The notes under the pieces: model-generated | What the model was told of the DNA's origin: nothing | Databases searched by the model: none | What the model saw: the letters and a program-made list of their open reading frames with translations, nothing else | Made by a program: the position numbers and the translations under genes | NCBI RefSeq assembly: GCF_000187895.1 | Contig: NZ_DS990122.1 | Coordinates: 272,216-336,215 of the forward strand | Source of the DNA: Phocaeicola plebeius DSM 17135 | GTDB lineage: Bacteria; Bacteroidota; Bacteroidia; Bacteroidales; Bacteroidaceae | DNA length: 64,000 nt | Direction: 5' to 3' | In this document: positions 47,282 through 56,364 of the stretch, one piece after another | How the letters are laid out: every line of letters begins with the position of its first letter | Numbering within the stretch: position 1 is the first letter of the stretch

Positions 47282-49903
47282 GTGGCAAAAGACAATGAGG
47301 TTGTACTGACCCCGATGATGAAGCAATATTTCGACTTGAAAGCAAAACATCCGGATGCCATCATGCTATTCAGGTGTGGCGACTTTTATGAAACTTACTC
47401 GGAAGATGCTGTAGCAGCTGCTGAGATTTTAGGAATCACCTTGACAAAACGTGCCAACGGTCAAAGCAAAACGGTGGAGATGGCGGGGTTCCCCCATCAT
47501 GCACTCGATACCTACCTGCCTAAACTGATTCGTGCGGGACGAAGAGTCGCTATCTGCGACCAGCTGGAAGATCCGAAGACAACTAAAAAGCTTGTCAAAC
47601 GCGGAATTACGGAACTGGTCACACCGGGAGTAGCCATCAACGACAACGTACTTTCTTACAAGGAAAACAACTTCCTGGCTGCCGTGTATTTCGGAAAAAC
47701 AGCTTGTGGTATATCTTTCCTGGATATTTCTACCGGTGAATTTCTTACCGCCGAAGGACCTACTGACTATATCGACAAACTATTGAATAATTTTGCGCCC
47801 AAAGAAGTGCTTTTTGAACGCGGAAAGAAACCCATGTTCGAAGGAAACTTCGGCAGCAAATTCTTTACGTTCGAACTGGAAGACTGGGTATTCAATGAAA
47901 CGTCTGCAAAGGAAAAGTTACTGAAGCATTTCGAAACCAAAAACCTCAAAGGTTTCGGAGTGGAAAATCTTCATAACGGCATCATTGCTTCCGGAGCCAT
48001 CCTGCAGTATCTTGACATGACCCAGCACTACCAGATTGGACACATCACTTCTTTGTCACGCATTGAAGAAGACCGTTTCGTACGCCTGGATAAATTTACG
48101 GTACGCAGTCTGGAACTTGTGGGCAGCATGAATGAAGGCGGTACCTGCCTGCTGGATATTATCGACCACACCATCAGCCCGATGGGAGCCAGAATGCTGA
48201 AACGCTGGATTGTATTCCCGTTGAAAGAAATCAAACCTATCAACGAACGTCTGGATGTGGTGGAATTCTTTTTCCGGGAGCCGGAATTCAAGGAATTCGT
48301 CGAAGAGAAACTTCATCTGATTGGCGATTTGGAGCGTATTTGTTCCAAAGCTGCCGTAGGACGTATTTCTCCTCGAGAAGTCGTACAACTGAAAACGGCC
48401 TTACAAGCTATCGAGCCCATCAAAAATGCCTGCCTGAATGCAGATAACGAGAGCTTGCGCCGTATCGGTGAGCAACTCAACCTGTGCGCATCTATCCGCG
48501 ATAAAATAGCTAAAGAAATTCAGAACGACCCTCCCCTGCTGGTCAACAAAGGAGGCGTGATTGCCGACGGAGTAAATGCCGAACTGGATGAGCTTCGTAA
48601 AATTGCGTATTCCGGAAAAGATTATCTGTTGCAGATACAACAGAGAGAAAGCGAACTGACAGGCATTCCCAGTCTGAAGATTGCCTATAACAACGTATTC
48701 GGATATTACATCGAGGTACGTAACACACACAAGGATAAAGTCCCTGCAGAATGGATTCGCAAGCAGACACTGGTCAATGCAGAACGTTACATTACTCAGG
48801 AACTGAAAGAATACGAGGAAAAGATTTTAGGAGCAGAAGACAAGATTCTGATTTTAGAAACCAAGTTATATAACGAACTGGTTTGTGAACTGGCCGAATT
48901 TATTCCTGCCATCCAGATCAATGCCACACAGATAGCACGCCTGGACTGCCTGCTGTCATTTGCCAACGTGGCTCGTGCCAATAAATACATCCGTCCGAAT
49001 GTGGTGGACGATGATGTGCTTGACATTCGTCAGGGCCGTCATCCGGTTATTGAGAAACAATTACCACCGGGAGAAAAGTACATTGCCAACGATGTGTATC
49101 TCGACACGGAAGAGCAGCAAATCATCATTATCACCGGACCGAACATGGCCGGTAAGTCGGCTTTGCTCCGACAGACTGCCCTCATCACCCTGATGGCGCA
49201 GATCGGATGCTTTGTCCCTGCCGAAAGTGCGCACATCGGCCTTGTAGATAAAATTTTTACCCGTGTAGGTGCCAGCGACAACATTTCTGTAGGAGAATCT
49301 ACGTTCATGGTCGAAATGAACGAGGCAGCCAATATCCTCAACAACATTTCTCCGAGAAGCCTGGTGCTTTTTGATGAATTGGGAAGAGGAACTTCCACCT
49401 ACGACGGTATTTCCATTGCATGGGCTATCGTGGAGCATATTCATGAACACAAGAAAGCCCGCGCACGTACCCTTTTTGCAACGCACTACCATGAACTGAA
49501 CGACATGGAAGCTCAGTTCAAACGCATAAAGAATTACAACGTATCGGTCAAAGAAGTGGACAACAAAGTCATTTTCCTTCGCAAGCTGGAAAGAGGCGGA
49601 AGTGCACACTCCTTTGGTATCCACGTAGCCAAGATGGCCGGTATGCCGAAATCCATTGTCAAACGTGCCGACGAAATATTACATCAGTTGGAAGCGGAAA
49701 ACCGACAGGAAGGTATTTCAGCCAAAGGACAGCCCAGCAAACAGACTGCATCCGACGGAATACAGCTCAGTTTCTTCCAGTTGGATGACCCCGTACTCTG
49801 CCAGATCAGGGATGAGATTCTGAACCTGGATGTAAACAACCTGACACCGCTGGAAGCCCTGAACAAACTGAATGACATCAAAAAAATTGTAAGAGGAAGA
49901 TAA
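47282..49903 (+). CDS. mutS: DNA mismatch repair protein MutS
   Basis: The 873-residue protein starts at GTG 47282 (GTG GCA AAA GAC). The N-terminal mismatch-binding motif is [10 protein letters not shown] (GxFYE). The connector and lever domains follow, then the ATPase with Walker [34 protein letters not shown] and Walker [18 protein letters not shown] helix-turn-helix dimer end ([19 protein letters not shown]) closes it. It recognises mismatches and small loops. A radical SAM gene follows 12 bp later on the same transcript. Confidence 0.97.
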   Translation: MAKDNEVVLTPMMKQYFDLKAKHPDAIMLFRCGDFYETYSEDAVAAAEILGITLTKRANGQSKTVEMAGFPHHALDTYLPKLIRAGRRVAICDQLEDPKTTKKLVKRGITELVTPGVAINDNVLSYKENNFLAAVYFGKTACGISFLDISTGEFLTAEGPTDYIDKLLNNFAPKEVLFERGKKPMFEGNFGSKFFTFELEDWVFNETSAKEKLLKHFETKNLKGFGVENLHNGIIASGAILQYLDMTQHYQIGHITSLSRIEEDRFVRLDKFTVRSLELVGSMNEGGTCLLDIIDHTISPMGARMLKRWIVFPLKEIKPINERLDVVEFFFREPEFKEFVEEKLHLIGDLERICSKAAVGRISPREVVQLKTALQAIEPIKNACLNADNESLRRIGEQLNLCASIRDKIAKEIQNDPPLLVNKGGVIADGVNAELDELRKIAYSGKDYLLQIQQRESELTGIPSLKIAYNNVFGYYIEVRNTHKDKVPAEWIRKQTLVNAERYITQELKEYEEKILGAEDKILILETKLYNELVCELAEFIPAIQINATQIARLDCLLSFANVARANKYIRPNVVDDDVLDIRQGRHPVIEKQLPPGEKYIANDVYLDTEEQQIIIITGPNMAGKSALLRQTALITLMAQIGCFVPAESAHIGLVDKIFTRVGASDNISVGESTFMVEMNEAANILNNISPRSLVLFDELGRGTSTYDGISIAWAIVEHIHEHKKARARTLFATHYHELNDMEAQFKRIKNYNVSVKEVDNKVIFLRKLERGGSAHSFGIHVAKMAGMPKSIVKRADEILHQLEAENRQEGISAKGQPSKQTASDGIQLSFFQLDDPVLCQIRDEILNLDVNNLTPLEALNKLNDIKKIVRGR

Positions 49904-49915
49904 TTTGTAACGCTT

Positions 49916-50695
49916 ATGTCAACCATTATTTATCCGGCCCCTATATTCGGCCCCGTCCATAGCCGCCGACTCGGCGTATCCCTCGGAATCAACCTGCTTC
50001 CGGGAGACGGTAAATTCTGTACATTCGACTGCATCTATTGCGAATGTGGATACAACAAGGATTTCCGTCCCAAACAAAAGGTACAGACACGTGAAGCCGT
50101 ACGTGAAGCACTCGAAAAGCGTCTGGCCGAGATGAAAGAAAACGGTCCTTTTCCAGATGTACTGACTTTTGCCGGCAACGGAGAGCCGACTGCCAATCCT
50201 TATTTTCCAGAGATTATTGAAGATACACTGGCCCTGCGCGACAAATATTTCCCCAATGCTAAGGTCAGCGTACTGAGCAATGCTACCCTTATCCACAACC
50301 CGAAAGTGTTTGCCGCACTTAACAAAGTAGACAACAACATTCTGAAACTGGATACTGTGGACATGGATTATATCCGGACAGTGGACCGTCCTACCGGACA
50401 CTATGAGGTGGAAAATATCATTGAAGGCCTGAAAGCATTTAAAGGGAACCTGATTATTCAGACTATTTTCATGAAAGGTACCACGGAAGACGGAAAAGAT
50501 GTGGATAACACCTCCGATAAATACGTACTTCCCTGGCTGGAAGTGGTCAAGCAAATAAATCCCCGCCAGGTAATGATTTATACCATCGATAGGGAAACTC
50601 CCGACCAAAAGCTTAAAAAAGCGACTAAGGAAGAATTAGACCGCATAGCAAGACTCGTAGAAGAAGCAGGTATCAAAGCCAGTGCTTCGTATTAA
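49916..50695 (+). CDS. Radical SAM protein
   Basis: The 259-residue protein has GDGKFCTFDCIYCECGYN carrying the CxxxCxxC 4Fe-4S motif and VLTFAGNGEPTANP for SAM contact. The family is close to MoaA-like proteins annotated simply as radical SAM. No auxiliary cluster motif or substrate hint is visible. It lies 12 bp after mutS, but there is no known functional link. Confidence 0.88.
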   Translation: MSTIIYPAPIFGPVHSRRLGVSLGINLLPGDGKFCTFDCIYCECGYNKDFRPKQKVQTREAVREALEKRLAEMKENGPFPDVLTFAGNGEPTANPYFPEIIEDTLALRDKYFPNAKVSVLSNATLIHNPKVFAALNKVDNNILKLDTVDMDYIRTVDRPTGHYEVENIIEGLKAFKGNLIIQTIFMKGTTEDGKDVDNTSDKYVLPWLEVVKQINPRQVMIYTIDRETPDQKLKKATKEELDRIARLVEEAGIKASASY

Positions 50696-50700
50696 AAAAA

Positions 50701-50745
50701 CAACAGCGTGTACGAACTTCACCAGGAAATTCGTACACGCTGTTG
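50701..50745. terminator. Bidirectional intrinsic terminator
   Basis: CAACAGCGTGTACGAA pairs with TTCGTACACGCTGTTG, flanked by A7 on the left and T6 on the right, between convergent genes. Confidence 0.92.
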
Positions 50746-50764
50746 CTTTTTTAATATGACTTAT

Positions 50765-52162
50765 TCAGGACTTTTCTTCTATCTTGGAATGATAGCTCTC
50801 ATAAGAGCCCCATTTCGCTTTATAGACCTCCGATTTACCTGAAGGAACCATTATTTTCAGAATATTCTCCTTAAATGGGAATGGATTACCTACAAGTTCC
50901 GGTGCTTCCTCTCCCTCAAAAGTAATTGTTTCTACAGTAGAATTTGTTCTTAACGCCTGGTCTCCCACTTTCTTCACCGATTTAGGAAGGATTATTTCTT
51001 TCAACTTTCTGCAACCTACAAAAGTCCATCCTTGAACTTCAGAAAGACTCCGAGGAAATGCAAAAGAAGTCAAAGACGTACAATTCTGAAACGCTCCTAT
51101 TTCTACCATACAATCAGCCGTTTTCATTTCCCCCACATAGGCAACTTTAGTTAATTGTTCACAGTCACTGAAGGCCTGATAACCTATTCGCTGTATATTA
51201 TTCGAAAGAGTTACAGACGTTAATTCCACTACTCCTCTGAAAGCTTCGTCATCTATCTCCTGCAATTCTGCTGAAAATACAACCTCTTCCAAATGTGTAC
51301 CTAAAAAAGCCTGCGAACCTATTTTTTTCAATGAAGCAGGAAAAGCAACCTTTTTCAATCCTGTTTCACGAAAAGCATCGGAACTGATTTCCTGCAGAGC
51401 CGTTTTAGACAGGTCAACTTCTGTCAAAGCCACACAATCTTCAAACGCATGTCCACCTATCTCCTTTAAAGAAGCGGGAAACGCGACAGAAGCCAATTTC
51501 TGGCTTCCTGAGAAAGCTTGAAGCTCTATAACCTCCAATCCCTCATTAAGCACTAAAGATTCGATATGAGAGTCTCTGAAAGCCCCAGAAGCTATACTTT
51601 TCACTTCTGCCGGAAGTACAACCTGAGTTAAAGAAGGATCTTTTATACCGGTTAATATTCCATTTTCTATCACAAAAGGAGATTCTACATTCTCACCGGC
51701 ATCTTCACCGGGTTTTTCTTCCGTTGTTTCATCTCCCTCTGCACCATCTTGATGAACGACTTCTATTTTAAAGGAATGCACTTTCCCAAGCGTAACTGTT
51801 CCTCCTCTACTCCACCATTTATAATTTGAGGCATCCTGCAATTCCTGCACCACAAACATCAGCTCAGCAGATGTTCCTTTCACAAACCATGGACGACTTT
51901 CCAACACAAAATGAGCTATTCCTTTTTGATTGGTAATGACCTCGGCCAATGGCTTTACGGTATGATCTTTCTGAAAATCTTTATAACGATTCTCATCGTA
52001 TAAACCAACTGTTTTATTTTCCAAAGGCTCCCCTTTTGAATTGCATACGAAAATTTCTACAGTTGCAGGAGTTTCATTCAAAGATGGATTCTCCTTCTTG
52101 CAGCTTAGAAAAAGCATACACATGCTCCACAAAGCTACGGACACAAATTTGATTATGTTCAT
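50765..52162 (-). CDS. BspA-type leucine-rich repeat surface lipoprotein
   Basis: The 465-residue protein has a lipoprotein signal (MCMLFLSC, Cys21) and an N-terminal beta domain of about 130 residues with VEIFVCNSKGEPLENKTVGLYDENRY. An acidic Glu/Asp-rich linker (about 140-160) leads to at least eight LRR_5/BspA repeats such as VALTEVDLSKTALQEISSDAFRETGLKKVAFPASLKKIG. BspA-like proteins mediate adhesion to host proteins or other bacteria, but the ligand here is unknown. It has a monocistronic layout. Confidence 0.85.
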   Translation of the reverse strand: MNIIKFVSVALWSMCMLFLSCKKENPSLNETPATVEIFVCNSKGEPLENKTVGLYDENRYKDFQKDHTVKPLAEVITNQKGIAHFVLESRPWFVKGTSAELMFVVQELQDASNYKWWSRGGTVTLGKVHSFKIEVVHQDGAEGDETTEEKPGEDAGENVESPFVIENGILTGIKDPSLTQVVLPAEVKSIASGAFRDSHIESLVLNEGLEVIELQAFSGSQKLASVAFPASLKEIGGHAFEDCVALTEVDLSKTALQEISSDAFRETGLKKVAFPASLKKIGSQAFLGTHLEEVVFSAELQEIDDEAFRGVVELTSVTLSNNIQRIGYQAFSDCEQLTKVAYVGEMKTADCMVEIGAFQNCTSLTSFAFPRSLSEVQGWTFVGCRKLKEIILPKSVKKVGDQALRTNSTVETITFEGEEAPELVGNPFPFKENILKIMVPSGKSEVYKAKWGSYESYHSKIEEKS

Positions 52163-52529
52163 AGATTATTAATTAAAAAGATAGTGATTTTTTTCTGTAT
52201 ATTTATAACAAAGAAAAGAGAAAAAGGTTTTCAGGCAATTTCTTATTTAACTAAAATAATCTGATTGATTTTATATATACCTCTTTTTATATAGAAATCA
52301 TAAACATTTATTTATCAACTATTTACATTTGTTTTAACTTTGTAGAATTGTACAAAATCTCCACATTACGATGAGGATAAATTACCCATTTAGCAGATTA
52401 CGGAATCTCAGCTATTTTTTATTTTCGTCTGATTATCAAACCATTAAGCTTTACACTGCATTTTGGCATTCTATTTGATTTACTGTTAGCGTAGAAACTT
52501 ACTTAACTAACTATTAAAATTGAAGCAAT
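52163..52529. other. 367-bp AT-rich divergent intergenic region
   Basis: There is no gene. It should hold the promoters of the LRR lipoprotein (-) and the small secreted protein (+). The only good -7 box is TAACTTTG at 52335-52342 (+), which would give the downstream gene a leader of about 180 nt. No clear structure is seen in that leader. Confidence 0.5.
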
Positions 52530-52832
52530 ATGAAAAAGTTATTTGTAGCAGTAGCATTGGTAATGGGATTAGGAACTTCAGTTGCGTTTGCAGAAAACTT
52601 CCACGCAAGTGTAGACAGTGTAACCATTGTAAATGAGTTCAAACCCATCGAAGTAAAAGATCTTCCACAAGCTGTTCTGGATGCAGTTGCAAAAGACTAT
52701 GCTGAATTTACCATCAAAGAAGCATACGTAGAAGAAGTGGAAGGAACAAAAACCTACAAAGTAGTTCTGACGGACGCAGAAGACAACACAGCCGCCGTGT
52801 TATACACTGAAAAGGGTGAAGTATTGGAATAA
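52530..52832 (+). CDS. Small secreted PepSY-like protein
   Basis: The 100-residue protein has a signal peptide (about 1-22, TSVAFA). The mature part includes IEVKDLPQAVLDAVAKDYAEFTIKEAYVEEVEGTKTYKVVLTDAEDNTAAVLYTEKGEVLE, the pattern of DUF2874/PepSY-like small periplasmic proteins abundant in Bacteroides. Such proteins are periplasmic and highly expressed under some conditions, but no biochemical role is established. A strong terminator follows. Confidence 0.85.
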   Translation: MKKLFVAVALVMGLGTSVAFAENFHASVDSVTIVNEFKPIEVKDLPQAVLDAVAKDYAEFTIKEAYVEEVEGTKTYKVVLTDAEDNTAAVLYTEKGEVLE

Positions 52833-52847
52833 GCACTCACACGATTG

Positions 52848-52887
52848 ACGGGAATGTGCCAAGTACGGCATGTTCCCGTTTTTTTAT
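52848..52887 (+). terminator. Intrinsic terminator of the PepSY-like gene
   Basis: ACGGGAA pairs with TTCCCGT, with inner GCC/GGC pairing, followed by an eight-T run. Confidence 0.85.
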
Positions 52888-52905
52888 TTTTCCACTTATA
52901 TGAAA

Positions 52906-52943
52906 TAAAAAATCCTGATTCAAAATGAACCAGGATTTTTTTT
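52906..52943 (-). terminator. Intrinsic terminator of tRNA-Asp
   Basis: AAAAATCCTG and CAGGATTTTT pair across a 14-nt loop. It lies directly downstream of the tRNA on the minus strand. Confidence 0.8.
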
Positions 52944-52945
52944 CG

Positions 52946-53019
52946 CGGTGCGTACGGGACTCGAACCCGTGACCCCATGCGTGACAGGCATGTATTCTAA
53001 CCAACTGAACTAACGCACC
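52946..53019 (-). tRNA. tRNA-Asp (anticodon GTC)
   Basis: On the minus strand acceptor GGTGCGT pairs perfectly with ACGCACC, discriminator G. The T arm is ACGGGTTCGAGTCCCGT. The anticodon loop reads CTGTCAC with GTC at 34-36, closed by ATGCC/GGCAT-type pairing. The 3' CCA is not encoded. Confidence 0.95.
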
Positions 53020-53061
53020 ATTAAGTTTTTCTTTCGTTGCTTTCTCTCTCGATTGCGGTTG

Positions 53062-53092
53062 CAAAGGTAGGCGTTTTTTTCAAACCTACAAA
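53062..53092 (-). promoter_or_regulatory. Promoter of tRNA-Asp
   Basis: On the minus strand the -33 box TTTG (53089-53092) and -7 box TACCTTTG (53062-53069) are 19 bp apart, a near-ideal promoter. Confidence 0.75.
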
Positions 53093-53267
53093 CTTTTTGG
53101 ATGTTTTTTTTCTAACTTTTTTCAATAAAAATCATAACATGCTGATTTTCAATATAGATTAAAATCATTTTTTTTCGCTTAAAAGAAGAGTCATAAAGCT
53201 ACATCAGACTGTTTTCCCAAAAATATTTGCAGAACGTACTTACGAAAATGAAAAAATAAACCTGCTT

Positions 53268-53366
53268 TCTTTAAGTTTCACTTATGAGAAACCTATGTTT
53301 TCGGAAGCAGAAACATACATTTTTCTTACCGGAAACGTAAGGTTCAGCTCCGGAAAACATAAAAAA
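53268..53366. repeat. Array C: four inverted repeats at exact 22-bp pitch, GTTTC/GAAAC arms
   Basis: TA centres lie at 53272.5, 53294.5, 53316.5, 53338.5 and 53360.5, with the outer two being half-sites (T-rich left, A run right). Loops are ACTTATGA, CGGAAGCA, TCTTACCG and AGCTCCGG. The arms match those of the arrays at 23645 and 63069. It sits between the tRNA-Asp promoter and the 3' end of the small RNA at 53449. The rest of the 53093-53448 gap shows no gene. Confidence 0.85.
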
Positions 53367-53448
53367 CGATGATTCATTTTTGATTTATCGCATTTGCATC
53401 AGCACATTTATCACACGATATTGAGGAAAAGAAGAAACGTATGGACAT

Positions 53449-53512
53449 AAAAAAAGGAGTTCCGCTGAACTCCAACCTTTGTTAACCTTAAATCTAATAC
53501 TATGAAAAACAC
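53449..53512 (-). ncRNA. Candidate small RNA, copy 1 of 3
   Basis: The predicted 64-nt transcript begins GTGTTTTTCATAG and ends in a terminator made of GGAGTTC, loop and GAACTCC plus seven T. The promoter box TACCTTTG lies 4 bp upstream at 53517-53524 (minus). The transcript is identical to the copies at 58427-58490 and 62879-62942. It does not overlap a protein gene. The box predicts a start a few bases downstream of the G at 53512. Confidence 0.7.
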
Positions 53513-53635
53513 GATGCAAAGGTACGGACTTTCTGGAATTATGCAAGTTTTGTGTGCGTTTACATGTGTTTTATAACATACATTAAGAAGCTGTATTCTT
53601 GCTTTAAAAGCCATTAACAAGCAAGCTGAGACTTT

Positions 53636-54628
53636 TTAAAGTCCCAGCTTGGCAGATATTTCCAACATTTTCTGAATAGGCTTAATGGCTTCCTGAGCGA
53701 TGGCTTCGTCCACATTGACTTCCGGCCATTCGTATTTCAGGGTATTGTACAACTTTTCAAGTGTATTCAGGCGCATGAAGTTGCACTCGTTGCAAGCGCA
53801 GGTGCTGTCTTCAGGAGGCGCAGGAATAAAGTTCTTTTCCGGACATTTTTTCCGCATCTCATACAGAATACCGCTTTCTGTGGCTACGATAAAGTCTTTC
53901 TTGTCGCTGGCCATAGCGTATTTCAGCAATCCGGCTGTAGAACCGATTTTGTCTGCTAATTTGGCCACAGCCCCCTTGCATTCCGGATGAACCAATACCT
54001 GTGCATCGGGATACTGCTTTTTCAATTCGATAATCTTTTCCACAGAGAATTTCTCATGTACATGGCAAGCACCGTCCCATAACAGCATCTGACGTCCGGT
54101 GATAGAGTTGATGTAATTTCCCAAGTTCTTATCAGGACCGAAAATCAGTTTTTCATCTTCCGGGAAACTTTCCACAATCTGGCGGGCATTGGTCGATGTC
54201 ACTACCACGTCAGTCACCGCCTTGACGGCAGCGCTTGTATTGACATACGAGATTACCTTGTAACCGGGATGGTCTTTTACGAAAGCAGCAAACTTATCAG
54301 CCGGACAGCTGTCGGCCAAAGAGCATCCGGCATTCAAGTCGGGAATCAACACTTTTTTGTCCGGACAAAGTATCTTGGCGGTTTCACCCATAAAGTGTAC
54401 CCCACACATCACAATAATCTTTGCATCCGTTTTGGCAGCCCACTGAGCCAGTGCCAGACTGTCTCCAATGAAGTCTGCTATTTCCTGTATTTCGTCTGCC
54501 TGGTAATAGTGGCCTAGGATTACGGCATCTTTTTCACGACACAGTCTTTTGATCTCCGTTTTCAGATCAAGCGCTTTTTCTACGGGTTCATCCACATAAC
54601 CCTTTTTCAACCATTCTTCTTTCTTCAT
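53636..54628 (-). CDS. nadA: Quinolinate synthase NadA
   Basis: The 330-residue protein has the NadA features: AVILGHYYQADEIQEIADFIGDSLALAQ, VMCGVHFMGETAKIL, LIPDLNAGCSLADSC, VHPECKG and a C-terminal CACNECNFMRLNTLE. The 4Fe-4S ligands come from the Cys in these three regions. It condenses iminoaspartate with dihydroxyacetone phosphate to quinolinate in NAD synthesis. No nadB or nadC lies next to it. Its -7 box at 54830-54837 implies an unusually long leader. Confidence 0.96.
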   Translation of the reverse strand: MKKEEWLKKGYVDEPVEKALDLKTEIKRLCREKDAVILGHYYQADEIQEIADFIGDSLALAQWAAKTDAKIIVMCGVHFMGETAKILCPDKKVLIPDLNAGCSLADSCPADKFAAFVKDHPGYKVISYVNTSAAVKAVTDVVVTSTNARQIVESFPEDEKLIFGPDKNLGNYINSITGRQMLLWDGACHVHEKFSVEKIIELKKQYPDAQVLVHPECKGAVAKLADKIGSTAGLLKYAMASDKKDFIVATESGILYEMRKKCPEKNFIPAPPEDSTCACNECNFMRLNTLEKLYNTLKYEWPEVNVDEAIAQEAIKPIQKMLEISAKLGL

Positions 54629-54837
54629 TATTAGATTATATTTTTTCTTCTTTTTAAAAGAAACAATGATACTGATAATATCCCGTTAATAATGTTAGTA
54701 AAAATAACACCCTTTTTTTTGTTTTTCCGTTATCAGCATTCGGGTGGAGGATATGAATAACTGATAAACATGCTTACATATTGATAATTTTGATTTTATC
54801 TATTCTATTAACAATTTGTTGATACGTTGCAAAGTTA
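54629..54837 (-). promoter_or_regulatory. nadA promoter and about 195-nt leader with a hairpin
   Basis: TAACTTTGC on the minus strand (54830-54837) gives a leader of roughly 195 nt. It contains the dyad TTATCAG (54730-54736) / CTGATAA (54761-54767) extended inward by ATTC/GAAT, then a T-rich stretch. The long structured leader suggests post-initiation control, but no known riboswitch class is recognised. The remaining gap to 55079 has no other gene. Confidence 0.45.
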
Positions 54838-55042
54838 AAAACTTTTCGTGTATTCATTCCTGAAAATTCGGGAAGAATGTGTTTAAACTGTCAGTGAAAA
54901 TTATCTCTAACTTTTTTGGATTGTTGGTTTTGAGCGTGCTATAATCTATTTGTGGAATAATGCAAGAAATAATTTTCATTTTCTATGCGCGCGTTTTTTA
55001 CACCTTTTCCACCGTTTTCAACAAGGTTATGAATATAGTTTT

Positions 55043-55050
55043 TATCTTTG
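55043..55050 (+). promoter_or_regulatory. -7 promoter box of the TrmH-type methyltransferase gene
   Basis: TATCTTTGCAG lies 30 bp before the ATG at 55080. It shows that an upstream in-frame ATG at 54960 is outside the transcript. Confidence 0.65.
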
Positions 55051-55079
55051 CAGGCAAACGCATACCAAATATACGAAAA

Positions 55080-55625
55080 ATGTCTGAATTAAGAAAACTG
55101 AAGATTACGGAGATGAACCGCCTGACGGTGGAGGAGTTTAAGGAAGTAGATAAGTTACCGTTGGTAGTGGTACTGGATGAAGTTCGCAGCTTACACAATA
55201 TAGGTGCGGTGTTTCGTACCTCTGATGCGTTTCTGGTGAACTGCATTTATCTTTGTGGCATTACGGCTACGCCTCCTCATCCGGAAATGCACAAAACGGC
55301 CTTGGGAGCGGAATATACAGTGGACTGGAAGTATTTTAAGCATACGCAAGATGCTGTAAATGAACTTCATAATGACGGATATACAGTGCTGGCCATCGAA
55401 CAGTGTGCCGGAAGTACATTACTGGATGAACTGGTACTGGAGAAAGGCCGGAAATATGCCATTGTATTGGGAAATGAAGTGAAAGGTGTGCAGCAGGAAG
55501 TGGTAGACATGTGCGACGGTTGTATTGAGATACCTCAGTTCGGTACAAAGCATTCCCTGAATGTGTCTGTAACGGCAGGCATTATGATATGGGAATTTGC
55601 ACATAAACTGTTTAAACTGCGTTGA
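55080..55625 (+). CDS. TrmH/SpoU family RNA 2'-O-methyltransferase
   Basis: The protein has 181 residues from ATG 55080; a longer frame from 54960 is excluded by the promoter at 55043. The three SPOUT motifs are clear: SLHNIGAVFRTSDAF, AIVLGNEVKGV and IPQFGTKHSLNVSVTAGIMIWEF. It methylates 2'-OH groups of tRNA or rRNA using SAM and has a knotted fold. The exact target position cannot be deduced. Confidence 0.92.
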   Translation: MSELRKLKITEMNRLTVEEFKEVDKLPLVVVLDEVRSLHNIGAVFRTSDAFLVNCIYLCGITATPPHPEMHKTALGAEYTVDWKYFKHTQDAVNELHNDGYTVLAIEQCAGSTLLDELVLEKGRKYAIVLGNEVKGVQQEVVDMCDGCIEIPQFGTKHSLNVSVTAGIMIWEFAHKLFKLR

Positions 55626-55678
55626 ACACTACCTGTGAATATCTTATTAATATGTTGTTAATTTATTGATTTACATAG

Positions 55679-56284
55679 TTATAGTTGTCCATTCTCAACA
55701 AGTGTAACTACTCTTTCTACCATCTTGTCGTCATCTTCAGGATGGTATTCTTTTTTTAGGCTAGCCCCGAATAGGGCTGCAAATGCCTGATAAAATCCCG
55801 CTTTAAAAGGTCCCATGAAAGCTTTCACCAGCTGATAAGATGATTGGTTGCATTCACGGTTCACCAGTTTGATAAGCAGCTTTCCTTGTGAAAAAGTCAG
55901 TTTCTTCATGCGGGCGGTGTATTGTTCCTTCAATCCTTTTTCTACCATCTTCATGTGTTGCTCCTTGGCTTTCTGGTTGGGGAGCGTTTCCATGTATTCG
56001 TATGTCTCGATGACTGCCCGCTTGATTTCTTTGGCCAAAGGAAGCGTCTTTTTTACATCCCTCACCAGTTTATAGTAATATCTTTCCTGTCTTTTGTTTT
56101 TAAACTTGAGCTTTGGGTAAACGTAAATGTTTCTCAGCGTTATACAAGGTATAGTGTCTCCTTCATAAACGCATACGGGAACTCTGTATCCTTTACCGGA
56201 TGTAACAGGAGATACTTGTTGGGCATGAATTTCTGAAAGGAAGCTTAGCCCAAAGAAGATGAGTATGTAAAAACATGTCTTCAT
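55679..56284 (-). CDS. DUF4294 family secreted protein
   Basis: The 201-residue protein has a signal peptide (about 1-21, EIHA). It contains RVPVCVYEGDTIPCITLRNIYVYPKLKFKNKRQERYYYKLVRDVKKTLPLAK, then helical segments and GPFKAGFYQAFAALFGASLKKEY. This fits DUF4294, a Bacteroidota family of unknown function. It is divergent from the HhH/barrel gene 80 bp away. Confidence 0.82.
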   Translation of the reverse strand: MKTCFYILIFFGLSFLSEIHAQQVSPVTSGKGYRVPVCVYEGDTIPCITLRNIYVYPKLKFKNKRQERYYYKLVRDVKKTLPLAKEIKRAVIETYEYMETLPNQKAKEQHMKMVEKGLKEQYTARMKKLTFSQGKLLIKLVNRECNQSSYQLVKAFMGPFKAGFYQAFAALFGASLKKEYHPEDDDKMVERVVTLVENGQL

Positions 56285-56364
56285 GCCCGCAAAAATAGAA
56301 ATAATATTCAGATTACGTGATATAATTAACGTATTTATAGTATGTGTATAACTTGGTGAATAAC

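Noticed and set aside
54960..55079. Longer N-terminus of the TrmH-type methyltransferase starting at 54960
   Set aside because: A strong -7 box lies at 55043-55050 inside this stretch, and the extra 40 residues do not look like the family. The ATG at 55080 fits both.
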